Below, piece by piece: positions 35,088-43,022 of a DNA stretch of 43,889 bases. Both the position numbers and the translations under genes were made by a program. Positions within the stretch are counted from its first letter, which is position 1. Each line of letters begins with the position of its first letter. The stretch is from NCBI GenBank assembly GCA_964566175.1, contig CAZMHU010000016.1, positions 1 to 43,889 on the forward strand, in the 5' to 3' direction. The notes under the pieces were generated by a model. The model saw only the letters and a list, made by a program, of their open reading frames with translations. It did no database searches and had not been told where the DNA came from. The DNA is from SIG589 sp964566175 (GTDB lineage: Bacteria > Bacillota > Clostridia > Oscillospirales > Acutalibacteraceae).

Positions 35088-36923
35088 TTATTGCAAATCA
35101 AAATCATTGGTAAATTCATCTGCCAAATCCGAATATATTTGCCACCGCACCGTGCTTTCGCTTTCATCAAAGTAGGCCTTATTTATGTACTCAACGGTGA
35201 AATCGGACTTGTTTATCCTATACAACAAATATGTGTTACTATTATTTAATCGAACACTGAATAGGTAATGAGTATCGCTTTCAGCTTCGGCTTTTATTCC
35301 GAATACGGTCTCAATACTGTTGCCGTATTCGTTAAGAGCAGTCATTTTAATTCTTGTTTCGTATACATATTTCTCTACCAGACTGTTCCAATGCTCCGTG
35401 CTTAACAAGGCTTTGGAAGTACAACCGATTTGCATATCATCTGTAATTATGTCGGTGCGTTCCGTATCGGGAATATAAAAATCAAGTTGCTTGTATGATT
35501 GTTCCATTTCCGAATTAGGTATATACAAAATATCATCTTCAATATACGGCAATGCACTTTGACCTATTTTTTCGGGAATTAAAATATTTGCCGGAGCGGT
35601 AAATCCAAATGCGGTTTTAGAGTCAAGTATAGGTGCGGTGCTTCCGATTGTTCCGTCTGTTTTTGAAATATCGTAATCAAACAAAGCAACCTTGATTTCT
35701 GTATTTTTAATGTTATATTGACTTGAAGCGGTATCCTTATATAAAGCATGCTCGAAAACCAACTGATATCCCAAGGATTTGATGTTTTGTTCCGTTGTCT
35801 TACTTTTTAACCAGCTTTTAATAGTAGATGCATTTATTTCTTCGAGAATCGGTTGATCGGATTTGTCACTTATATCAAAAAAGGTTTTCCAATTGTTTCC
35901 GTTATCAATATCAACAGATAGGTTTATACCTTGATTCGTGAATTCAATAAAAGCCGTTCCCTGATTGTTTTCACTGTCGTTAAAATATATTTTAATTGTA
36001 TCGGTCGTAATTTCGGCATTTTCGGAAATTTTTACGATACCGAAAGTAGAAGATGTTTCGGTTATCTCAATATTTGCATTTCTATTATCGGAAATTATAA
36101 TATGTAATCCTATCGTTCCGTCTTTGCTTTGATAATAACCGGCGTATTTATTATAAATTTCACTCAAAAGAATGTTACTGTTTTTATAATCGTATATTTT
36201 ATTGAGCATAACAATCGCTTCGGCGTATTTTTCATTTTCTATCGATTTTTGTGCATAATCATATTTTTTACTTGATAAAACAAATGTTGTTCCGAACACT
36301 ATATAAACAGCAGTAGCAAGTACAATTAAAAACACGCATAAAATGCTAATCAGTACAGTCATTTTTTGCTTTTTTCGGATGCGTTCACCCTCGTTGATAA
36401 CATTGATTTCATTTTCTCTGCCGATAATTTTAAGAATACTTTTGGTTAAATCGGAAATTGCACCTACGGAATTATAATTCAGTGCTTGCAACGACTTCAA
36501 TTCATTCGGAAGTTCACGGGCATCCATATCAACATAGACAGGCAAAATGATTTTGTCGGTCAACTTATTTCGATATTTTTCCAGCAATTCGGTAAAATGA
36601 TGATTGCTTGTTCCCAAAAAGATTACAACTTCGGCTAAATTAAACGCAGTTGCCGATAATAGTTCTACCGTATCACCGAAAAAATCTTCTGCGGAAATTC
36701 TTTGATAATAGGTTCTTATTTTCGAATTTTCCAATTTGTTGCATATTTCCTGACCTATAACACTATCTTTTGACCGATGCCCATATTCATCATTTTCGAT
36801 ATATGCTATAAATACATCGGTTTTTTCAAATCCCAAAGATAAATCAAATTTACTTTTACAACTTTCGCAATAAAACAAACCGTCTTTAACGGTTAATTTT
36901 CCACCGCAATTTTCACATCTCAT
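35088..36923 (-). CDS. Zinc-ribbon/TIR/transmembrane protein, degenerate TIR
   Basis: 611 aa. The N-terminal zinc ribbon has C3, C6, C19 and C22. A TIR-like domain covers about 33-166 (TDVFIAYIENDEYG, ILPVYVDMDARELPNELKSL), clearly paralogous to that of the gene before it. The position of the catalytic Glu in TIR NAD-glycohydrolases aligns with Leu (HFTELLEKYRN), so it may be a pseudo-enzyme. One membrane helix lies at about 188-210, then a repeat like YDYAQKSIENEKYAEAIVML. The remaining 350 residues are beta-rich and probably extracytoplasmic, family unknown. The start ATG directly follows the previous stop (TAAATG). Confidence 0.82.
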   Translation of the reverse strand: MRCENCGGKLTVKDGLFYCESCKSKFDLSLGFEKTDVFIAYIENDEYGHRSKDSVIGQEICNKLENSKIRTYYQRISAEDFFGDTVELLSATAFNLAEVVIFLGTSNHHFTELLEKYRNKLTDKIILPVYVDMDARELPNELKSLQALNYNSVGAISDLTKSILKIIGRENEINVINEGERIRKKQKMTVLISILCVFLIVLATAVYIVFGTTFVLSSKKYDYAQKSIENEKYAEAIVMLNKIYDYKNSNILLSEIYNKYAGYYQSKDGTIGLHIIISDNRNANIEITETSSTFGIVKISENAEITTDTIKIYFNDSENNQGTAFIEFTNQGINLSVDIDNGNNWKTFFDISDKSDQPILEEINASTIKSWLKSKTTEQNIKSLGYQLVFEHALYKDTASSQYNIKNTEIKVALFDYDISKTDGTIGSTAPILDSKTAFGFTAPANILIPEKIGQSALPYIEDDILYIPNSEMEQSYKQLDFYIPDTERTDIITDDMQIGCTSKALLSTEHWNSLVEKYVYETRIKMTALNEYGNSIETVFGIKAEAESDTHYLFSVRLNNSNTYLLYRINKSDFTVEYINKAYFDESESTVRWQIYSDLADEFTNDFDLQ

Positions 36924-38996
36924 TTAATTCATCCTTTTTAACCATTCGTCGTTTATTTTGGTTTTTCCATTTGTTTTTTCGGGCTTTGAAACAGTTTTAT
37001 ATATGCTGCCACTTCTTGTTACTATATAATTATCGGATAGATATACAACATCATTCAAAATGGATATATTTTTATCTTTCTTTTTTAAACTGCCGTCACT
37101 GAAAACACAATAAGTTTCAATAAATGATGTATTTTCCGTATATTGCTTAACTAAGCGAATGTTGACAACATCACCGACGCTTTCTTCGTTATATATTCCG
37201 TGAATACTTGTTTCAATACGGTTTTGATTCGTTACAGCGGCGATATTAAGATGTTTTACTATTCTGTTTTCCGCTTCCGAGTATTCCGACGATATATAAG
37301 TATCAAAATCTTTAACATCGCTGAATCGACTAACTGTATCTATACCTGCAATTGTATACCCATCGTAATCATATGCAACTGCAAAAACATTCCCGTTTGC
37401 ATCTATGCCTATCAGAGCAGCGGTTTCCAAACCACCGTAGCCAAATCGCTGTATGCAACAATCAAGTTTTACAATGTTTTCCCATTCCAAAGCCGGTGAT
37501 AACCAATTATCGGTATCCGTGCTGTTGTACTCACTCGCAAAATCGTCTGTGAAAGTGATTGTGCCGTCATCTTTCAATGCTACTGCAGTATTATTAAAAC
37601 TGTGCGTAATTTGTATTATATTATCCAAACCGGTTTCCATATTATTCAAATCGACAAGATGACCGTCTTCGTACAAACGGTGCGGTGACAGTCCACCGCC
37701 AAGCGATACAACCTTGCCATGTTCGGTAATATCTTCGGTAGTATCATCTTGTCCGACATCAAATGTTTTTACAGTTCCGTTTGCGGTAATATAATATGAA
37801 CCGGATCCAGAAGAACCGATGTCGTTATCGAATGCAACTGTGGCAACGCTTTTTCTCCAACTTTCAGCACATTTTTCTTTCATTTCTTCGGAGTCCCTAT
37901 ATGTTCCCAATGCGGTAAAATCCCAAGTTGCTTCCGGATATTTTCCGTTGTAGTATAATTGCATTGCCGAGTTATATTCAGGCATTTTAAGAAACCAAGG
38001 AATTGCACATATCACGCCTATTACAGCACACGCTAATGAAATCAAAGCTGTTACTTTTATGATATTATTCCGTTTTTTACGCCGTTCCTGTATAACTATC
38101 GGCGTGGGAATAAGTTTTTTGATTCCTCTTATCAGTTCTTGTTCAAATCCGTTTTCTTTTATGTTAAAGGCGGTAAGACTTAAAAATTCATCGGGCAATT
38201 CTGCTCTGTCCATATCATAATACAAAGGGATGATATTTTTGCCGCTGTCTTTTTCCGCAAAAGACATATATCGTGACCATTCGTTTTTCACCCAAACCGC
38301 TTCAATGTTTTCGGGCGATGAACATAAAGTTATCATTAATTTACTTGAAGCGAGTGCGGCATAAATATACGGTTCATATTCTGTACCGACTTTATCCTCA
38401 AGCGTTATTCTTGAAAAAAACACCTTATAACCTATATCGGTAAGCTTGTGATATAGGTCTTGTGCCACGATACTATCATTCGTTCTTGCACCGTTACTAT
38501 CCGTTTCTTTATAGGAGATAAAAATATCAAAAGGTTTTTCGTGCTTTGATATTGCAAAAATCTTTTTTTGAATTTGATCTATGATGTTTGCATTTCCTTC
38601 AAAAAACGATTTTTGTTCATCGGAAGCGAAAAGCAGGGCGTTTTTATAATTCTCATCGTTGAAAATCGGGGAGTAAAGTGTTCGGTTACAAGTTGGAATA
38701 TACTTTTTTCTTGCAGGGTCTTTAACATAAGTAACACCGTAACGGCACATTAAAACATTCCAATACGCATCGGCATTTTCTTTGTCATCAAATAATATTT
38801 GCAAAAAAAGATGTTCCGCTTTGTCAAATTCATTGCTATTCAAGTAATCGATTGCACGGTTGTAAATTTCTTGAATATTCGGTTCTTTGAAAAGTGAAAT
38901 TGTTTGTTTTACGCCACAGTAGGGACACTCAACGACCTTTTCTCCGTGCTCAACATCAAGGTTTCCACCACATATTTTACATTTAAATGTTTGCAT
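36924..38996 (-). CDS. Zinc-ribbon/TPR/TIR/transmembrane/RCC1-like protein
   Basis: 690 aa. Zinc ribbon C6, C9, C24, C27; a TPR-like segment at 40-90; TIR domain at about 154-295. The TIR keeps FDIFISYKETD, a classical BB-like loop region and WVKNEW, in which E239 aligns with the catalytic Glu of the SARM1-type WVHKE. One membrane helix at about 312-335 is followed by YNSAMQLYYNGKYPEA. About 300 residues of RCC1/propeller-like repeats then follow (NGTVKTF, DDGTITFTDD, NGNVFAV, SGSIYKTV). The inferred topology puts the TIR inside and the propeller outside the cell. The enzymatic activity is not proven by sequence alone. Confidence 0.85.
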   Translation of the reverse strand: MQTFKCKICGGNLDVEHGEKVVECPYCGVKQTISLFKEPNIQEIYNRAIDYLNSNEFDKAEHLFLQILFDDKENADAYWNVLMCRYGVTYVKDPARKKYIPTCNRTLYSPIFNDENYKNALLFASDEQKSFFEGNANIIDQIQKKIFAISKHEKPFDIFISYKETDSNGARTNDSIVAQDLYHKLTDIGYKVFFSRITLEDKVGTEYEPYIYAALASSKLMITLCSSPENIEAVWVKNEWSRYMSFAEKDSGKNIIPLYYDMDRAELPDEFLSLTAFNIKENGFEQELIRGIKKLIPTPIVIQERRKKRNNIIKVTALISLACAVIGVICAIPWFLKMPEYNSAMQLYYNGKYPEATWDFTALGTYRDSEEMKEKCAESWRKSVATVAFDNDIGSSGSGSYYITANGTVKTFDVGQDDTTEDITEHGKVVSLGGGLSPHRLYEDGHLVDLNNMETGLDNIIQITHSFNNTAVALKDDGTITFTDDFASEYNSTDTDNWLSPALEWENIVKLDCCIQRFGYGGLETAALIGIDANGNVFAVAYDYDGYTIAGIDTVSRFSDVKDFDTYISSEYSEAENRIVKHLNIAAVTNQNRIETSIHGIYNEESVGDVVNIRLVKQYTENTSFIETYCVFSDGSLKKKDKNISILNDVVYLSDNYIVTRSGSIYKTVSKPEKTNGKTKINDEWLKRMN

Positions 38997-39058
38997 TTAA
39001 ATCTCTCCTCTCTTATTGATTTAACCGTAATTTTATACGGTTTGATTGTTGATAAAGC

Positions 39059-39220
39059 CTATTTGCTTTTTTCGTCGGTATTTTCGGTTTGATCGTTTTT
39101 TTGCGAGTTTTTCTTTTCGGCTTTTCGTTCCGCAGAGGCGCCAATCGTCCAACCGATTAACAATCCTAAGCCAACCCATACTCCAATTACCAGTAAGAAA
39201 AGCCATAATTCAATCGAAAC
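39059..39220 (-). CDS. Possible 53-codon single-helix membrane peptide
   Basis: An open frame right after the stop of the zinc-ribbon/TPR gene encodes a textbook small membrane protein. It has a hydrophobic helix (LWLFLLVIGVWVGLGLLIGW) and then a Lys/Glu/Asn-rich tail ending DEKSK before TAG at 39061-39059. No ATG, GTG or TTG lies at its beginning. It is in the -1 frame relative to the preceding gene, with CCTTTTAG at the junction. It could be made by frameshifting, by an ATT start (39214), or be a broken gene. Confidence 0.4.
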   Translation of the reverse strand, partial: VSIELWLFLLVIGVWVGLGLLIGWTIGASAERKAEKKNSQKNDQTENTDEKSK

Positions 39221-39222
39221 AT

Positions 39223-40557
39223 CTAAAAGGCGAAAATCAAACCGAGAATACAGCCTATTATTCCACCAACTTGCAGTCCGGTACTTTCTTTTTTACTCAT
39301 AGGCACAGATTGCACATTAGGCTTGGCATTATCAATGGGGGATATCTGATCGCCGGTCAAAGTAACCTTAGTGCTATCCATATATTCGATTTCGGCTTCT
39401 ACCAGCTTTACCGATGTAACGGAATGGTTGTACCATGCATTCTCAAAATAACATCTTCCTTTAGTAGTGTTTGGGGCTATGGGCCCCGTCCCTTTCACCC
39501 ATTTTTTTGATTCTCCGCTTATCCTGCATTCTACGGGATCGTTAACCTCATTATAAGGAACAAAAGCAAAACGGTAATACTTTATCACCTTTGTTCCGAT
39601 GTTTTTAACTGTAAATCTAACGGTATTTCCACCGGCTGAATTGGGGTAAGAACACCAATAAGTGCCGTCATCATGTCCCACCTGATAATTAACTTGGATC
39701 AATTCCGACTTATTTTGCGTACTTTCCGTATCATCTTGGCAGTTCCCACTATTTTCATCTTCGTTCTCACTCAGCCTTTTCTGAGTGTTTTCAACAATTG
39801 AAACATAGTCGAGATCAATTTCTTTAATTTGTTTTTCGATGTTGATCAATTCATCCAAATGATACTCCAATGTTATTTTGATAAAAGCATCATCCAATAC
39901 ATCGGATAACAATTTATTTTCAACACCGGATTTCAAGTATGCTGCAACAATCTGTTTTGACTGATTTTGAAAATGTTTTTCCAAAAGAGCAGCCGTATTT
40001 AATTGTAAACCTATGATACTGTCGGCTCTTGATCGTAACTCTGTGACAGCATCGTCCGTTTTTGCATATTTTTTATAGTGATTTTTTGCCCACAAAATAT
40101 TAGTCTTACATAAAATGTCTATTTTTTCTACGATTTCCTGTATGCACGACCATTTTTCTTCGTCGGTTTTTTCGGAATTATCAACCGCCTTAAATATACC
40201 GTCCATAGCATTGCTTAGCTTATTTACGGAAAAAGACATATTCTTCAAATTAGTATTTTCGGCTTTATAATAGTTATAATAGAACAATGCTTCCCAATCG
40301 TTTGGATTTTCCATAATAATCATTTCGTAATATTTACAAGCCGACTCTACATCATTTTCGTCTTTTGCTCTCCTTGCCATTACATAAAGATTTTGCACTT
40401 TTTCTGTAATATCTATTTTTATCGAACCGGCGACCTCAACCATCATTTTCTTTGCTTCTTCAACAGAGTATTTTGTACCGCAAGATTGGCATACAAAGAC
40501 ACCGTCCTGCTTAATCAAATCGGTGCCGCCGCACATTTCACAAGTTAATTGTTTCAT
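39223..40557 (-). CDS. Zinc-ribbon/TPR protein with C-terminal membrane helix
   Basis: 444 aa. The N-terminal zinc ribbon is C6, C9, C23, C26, followed by TPR-like helices (LYVMARRAKDENDVESACKYYEMI at 57-80) and a long helical stretch to about 280. A beta domain of about 110 residues follows (DGTYWCSYPNSAGGNTVRF and KVIKYYRFAFVPYNE). The C-terminal helix GGIIGCILGLIFAF would anchor it in the membrane with the rest in the cytoplasm. Ribosome binding site CGGAGGAA. It shares the zinc-ribbon start with both TIR proteins downstream and resembles zinc-ribbon proteins of SPFH loci such as ydjG-ydjH-ydjI. No function can be assigned. Confidence 0.78.
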   Translation of the reverse strand: MKQLTCEMCGGTDLIKQDGVFVCQSCGTKYSVEEAKKMMVEVAGSIKIDITEKVQNLYVMARRAKDENDVESACKYYEMIIMENPNDWEALFYYNYYKAENTNLKNMSFSVNKLSNAMDGIFKAVDNSEKTDEEKWSCIQEIVEKIDILCKTNILWAKNHYKKYAKTDDAVTELRSRADSIIGLQLNTAALLEKHFQNQSKQIVAAYLKSGVENKLLSDVLDDAFIKITLEYHLDELINIEKQIKEIDLDYVSIVENTQKRLSENEDENSGNCQDDTESTQNKSELIQVNYQVGHDDGTYWCSYPNSAGGNTVRFTVKNIGTKVIKYYRFAFVPYNEVNDPVECRISGESKKWVKGTGPIAPNTTKGRCYFENAWYNHSVTSVKLVEAEIEYMDSTKVTLTGDQISPIDNAKPNVQSVPMSKKESTGLQVGGIIGCILGLIFAF

Positions 40558-40593
40558 TTATAATTCCTCCGTTTATAATTTAAACATAAACCG

Positions 40594-40851
40594 TTACAGT
40601 TCTGTGATTTTATAAATCTTATATCCTGCTTCTTTTGCCAAACTTACAAATCTTTCGAATTTTGAGTCTGTCACACTATTCTCGGAAAAAGCCTCTATTT
40701 CCACCGTAATTTCCGAATTTTCACCTGATGAAATCTTACTTTTAATGGTTCCGATTACATTGCTTTTGTAGGTGACGATATCGTTATCCTCGGTTTCAAT
40801 GTGCCGAATTAAATATCGACTATTATTTGCATTTTCGTTTTCTGTAGGCAT
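40594..40851 (-). CDS. 85-aa protein of unknown function
   Basis: Not recognised. Start ATG 40851 has the ribosome binding site GGAGGG; the frame also runs upstream into the preceding gene, but without a good ribosome binding site. It has a polar Asn-rich N terminus, then alternating beta-like segments (SEITVEIEAFSENS) and a helix (FERFVSLAKEAGYKIYKI). Probably a small cytoplasmic alpha/beta protein. It lies between the membrane-protein and zinc-ribbon genes of the operon. Confidence 0.65.
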   Translation of the reverse strand: MPTENENANNSRYLIRHIETEDNDIVTYKSNVIGTIKSKISSGENSEITVEIEAFSENSVTDSKFERFVSLAKEAGYKIYKITEL

Positions 40852-40879
40852 TTGTTTTCCCTCCGTTAAAAATGCTCTG

Positions 40880-41581
40880 TCATTTATTAGCCTTGCACAT
40901 CGCATTTCTTTCTTCAATTAAATCTATTACTTTTTGTACTATATATTTTATTTTTTCAAAATTACCGTTATCGATTTCCAACTTCAGTTCAGACATTTTA
41001 ATTAGAATATTTTTCTCGATAGTTAGAACTTCCGAACAACTTTTCGGGTCACTGTATCGCACCGCCTCGTAAACCTTTTTACACTCGGATTTGATTTCGT
41101 CGGTTGTTGCTTTGTTCATAAGAATTTCGGCATCTACGGTCAAGTTTTTAATAAACGCTGTTTGAATTTTTATTTTACCGTCGATTTTCGCTACGGTATC
41201 TGCCGCAAAATTTGTCTTTATAACCGATATTGCATTAAAGCCCAAAACGGCAAAGCAAAGAACAATTCCTATCCAATTAGGCAGATTTGGTATTGCCATA
41301 CAAAGTGTGCCGAAAACAAGTGTTAAAATAAGTCCCGTATAACTTATGCGGACAAGCGGAATTTTGTAAAACAATTTTTGCGGATTTTCGGCTTTAAAGG
41401 CAACAAAAGATGCCACCAATTGACCGATAAAGGCAACTGTTATAAATATATAGCCTACCCAAAAAGCACCGCCGAATTTGCTTAAACCCGAAGCTTCGCT
41501 TGGTGAGGCAAAAACAGCAATATTGAAAATTGCCAAAAGAATTGCCCAAATACTTAAATAAAATTTAAAATTCTTATTCAT
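40880..41581 (-). CDS. Four-helix membrane protein with cytoplasmic helical tail
   Basis: 233 aa. Four hydrophobic helices lie within the first 125 residues (AILLAIFNIAVFA, FWVGYIFITVAFIGQLVASFVAF, TGLILTLVFGTLCMA, IGIVLCFAVLGFNAISVI). A charged, probably coiled-coil tail follows (about 130-233), ending NAMCKANK. No family recognised. It lies 12 bases after the SPFH gene, with the ribosome binding site AAGGGGG. It may be a membrane platform for the SPFH protein; that is inference from position. Confidence 0.75.
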   Translation of the reverse strand: MNKNFKFYLSIWAILLAIFNIAVFASPSEASGLSKFGGAFWVGYIFITVAFIGQLVASFVAFKAENPQKLFYKIPLVRISYTGLILTLVFGTLCMAIPNLPNWIGIVLCFAVLGFNAISVIKTNFAADTVAKIDGKIKIQTAFIKNLTVDAEILMNKATTDEIKSECKKVYEAVRYSDPKSCSEVLTIEKNILIKMSELKLEIDNGNFEKIKYIVQKVIDLIEERNAMCKANK

Positions 41582-41593
41582 TTTAAATCCCCC

Positions 41594-42721
41594 TTAAAGA
41601 ATACTTGAAAGCAGCTGTGCTTTCATACTGTTAAATTCTTCTTCCGTAATAAGTCCCGATTCTTTCATAATATTAAGCTTATCGACCTTTGCTTTAAAAG
41701 CCGACATATCATCTGCCTGTGCGGTGGGTTGGTCTAATGCGGTATTCATAGCGTTATTGACCGCACCGCCTACAACACCGCCGACTGCACCGCCAACGCC
41801 TGCCATAGTACCGAGACCTACGCCCATATTGGTAAACTGACCTACGGCTTCGTTACGTGCAACCTCGGTTGCAACATCAAAGCCACGCTCTTGCTGGTAT
41901 GTATAACCCTCTTGTGCCCGTTTTGTTGCTTGGGCTTTAGAGTCGATAACTGTTTTTTGAGCTTCGGTTTCCGCCTCGATAATTGCGGTTTGCTGGCGGA
42001 GTTTCGCTTCGGCAATATCTGCGTACTGCCTAAAATGCAATTCCTTAAATTTTTCGTATTGTCTGTCGCCGTCCGGCTTTGCAACATTAGTTACAAAAAA
42101 CTGTTCAAGCGAAACGCCGTATTCCGCAAAATCGTTTACAAGCAAATTTTTAATTGAATTTGAAAAAATCGTAAGGTTTTCATCAATTTCAAAAATATTT
42201 ATTGCATTGGCTTTCATTACCTGTGCAATATAGGTTTTAACCCTTGTCATTAAAAATGAACGGAAAAAGCCGACTAATTTTTGTTGCGTTAAATAATTTT
42301 CGGTACCCACAAGCTTTAGCAAAAGCTTTCGGCTGTCTGCAGCACGCAAGCTCATTTCACCGCTTGCACCTATCGAAATCGGGAATCCGTATGTAGGCTC
42401 GATATACTGAACCTTACTGTCCGTACCCCACTTAATGCTCATCTGCTCGGTTTTATTTATAAAATAAACTTCGCAGTGGAACGGTGTTTCGCCGCCCGTC
42501 GTGCGGTTTAAAACCTTGCCGATTTTAGGAATATTTTGCGTTTCGAGAGTATATCTGCCCGGTCCGAACAAGTCGAGTGCCTGACCGTTCATAAAGAAAA
42601 TTGCTTCTTGACTTTCGTGAACGATAAGCTGTGTTAGACTATTAAAGTCTTCACTTGGGTGCTTCCAGATAAATGTGCTGTTATCCCCCTTGTATTTGAT
42701 AATTTCCGCTATTTTTGACAT
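41594..42721 (-). CDS. SPFH-domain protein with C-terminal SHOCT (YdjI-like)
   Basis: 375-aa protein of the YdjI/virion-core-like SPFH group, related to flotillins and Band 7 proteins that form membrane-bound rings. The N-terminal part has FIWKHPSEDFNSLTQLIVHE and FFMNGQALDLFGPGRYTLET. The SPFH core is at about 90-230. An Ala/Gln/Glu-rich coiled coil (AEAKLRQQTAIIEAETEAQK) follows, then a Gly-rich stretch and a SHOCT motif (MKESGLITEEEFNSMKAQLL). ATG 42721 has the ribosome binding site AGGGAGG; an ATG at 42739 would contain that site. First gene of the operon, downstream of the invertible segment. B. subtilis YdjI works near PspA in the membrane. Confidence 0.88.
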   Translation of the reverse strand: MSKIAEIIKYKGDNSTFIWKHPSEDFNSLTQLIVHESQEAIFFMNGQALDLFGPGRYTLETQNIPKIGKVLNRTTGGETPFHCEVYFINKTEQMSIKWGTDSKVQYIEPTYGFPISIGASGEMSLRAADSRKLLLKLVGTENYLTQQKLVGFFRSFLMTRVKTYIAQVMKANAINIFEIDENLTIFSNSIKNLLVNDFAEYGVSLEQFFVTNVAKPDGDRQYEKFKELHFRQYADIAEAKLRQQTAIIEAETEAQKTVIDSKAQATKRAQEGYTYQQERGFDVATEVARNEAVGQFTNMGVGLGTMAGVGGAVGGVVGGAVNNAMNTALDQPTAQADDMSAFKAKVDKLNIMKESGLITEEEFNSMKAQLLSSIL

Positions 42722-42744
42722 ACAAATTCCTCCCTGCATTTACA

Positions 42745-42764
42745 ACATAATCAGTCTTATGTTG
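42745..42764 (+). repeat. Left 20-bp inverted repeat of the invertible segment
   Basis: ACATAATCAGTCTTATGTTG, exactly inverted at 43003-43022. The left copy lies inside a larger dyad: 12-bp arms at 42739-42750 and 42757-42768 around the 6-base core TCAGTC. Two arms around a 6-8 base core is the site type used by tyrosine recombinases. Confidence 0.95.
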
Positions 42765-42836
42765 TAAACAACTACATAAAAATAGCTCGTTTCTTTTAAC
42801 AAAGGTGAAGTAATTTAAAAATGGGCATAAAAAATC

Positions 42837-42868
42837 AAGCCTTTTCATTTTGAAATTTGGAAAGGCTT
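42837..42868 (-). terminator. Leftward terminator inside the invertible segment
   Basis: AAGCCTTTTC (42837-42846) pairs with GGAAAGGCTT (42859-42868, one G-U). On the minus strand the stem is followed by GATTTTTTATG. In the present orientation it would stop transcripts coming from the recombinase before they reach the operon. Confidence 0.75.
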
Positions 42869-42875
42869 ATTTGTA

Positions 42876-42905
42876 TTGCATTAAATTCGACAAATTCTTT
42901 ACAAT
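42876..42905 (+). promoter_or_regulatory. Second possible promoter in the invertible segment
   Basis: TTGCAT (42876-42881), 18 bases, TACAAT (42900-42905), same direction as the stronger promoter downstream. Confidence 0.4.
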
Positions 42906-42927
42906 CATACTTTTCGTTCATATTTTG

Positions 42928-42956
42928 TTGCAATTAGGCTCTAAAAGTAGTATAAT
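42928..42956 (+). promoter_or_regulatory. Main promoter in the invertible segment
   Basis: TTGCAA (42928-42933), 17 bases, TATAAT (42951-42956). It points rightward, away from the SPFH/TIR operon and antisense to the recombinase gene. No comparable minus-strand promoter was found between here and 42721. Confidence 0.82.
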
Positions 42957-43002
42957 ATTTCTATAATAAAATGGTATTTTTATATTTTAAACTTTAAAAA
43001 AG

Positions 43003-43022
43003 CAACATAAGACTGATTATGT
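43003..43022 (-). repeat. Right 20-bp inverted repeat of the invertible segment
   Basis: CAACATAAGACTGATTATGT, the exact reverse complement of 42745-42764. Flanking bases are no longer complementary beyond the 20 bp, so both borders are sharp. The asymmetric core (TCAGTC / GACTGA) is inverted between copies, which predicts inversion rather than deletion. Confidence 0.95.

Larger units (their letters stand above)
42765..43002. other. Probable invertible promoter segment (OFF orientation)
   Basis: 238 bp between perfect 20-bp inverted repeats, directly between a tyrosine recombinase and the SPFH/TIR operon. It contains promoter signals reading rightward and a terminator reading leftward, and no gene. 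Inversion would turn the promoter toward the operon, with the -10 at about 42816-42811 and the operon start at 42721. The gap 42740-43080 is thus explained as a phase switch; the switching itself is inferred. Confidence 0.78.

Noticed and set aside
42739..42768. The dyad in the operon leader as a transcription terminator
   Set aside because: Neither strand has a T run after the stem, and the same sequence recurs in inverted form at 43003-43022, which fits a recombination site better.
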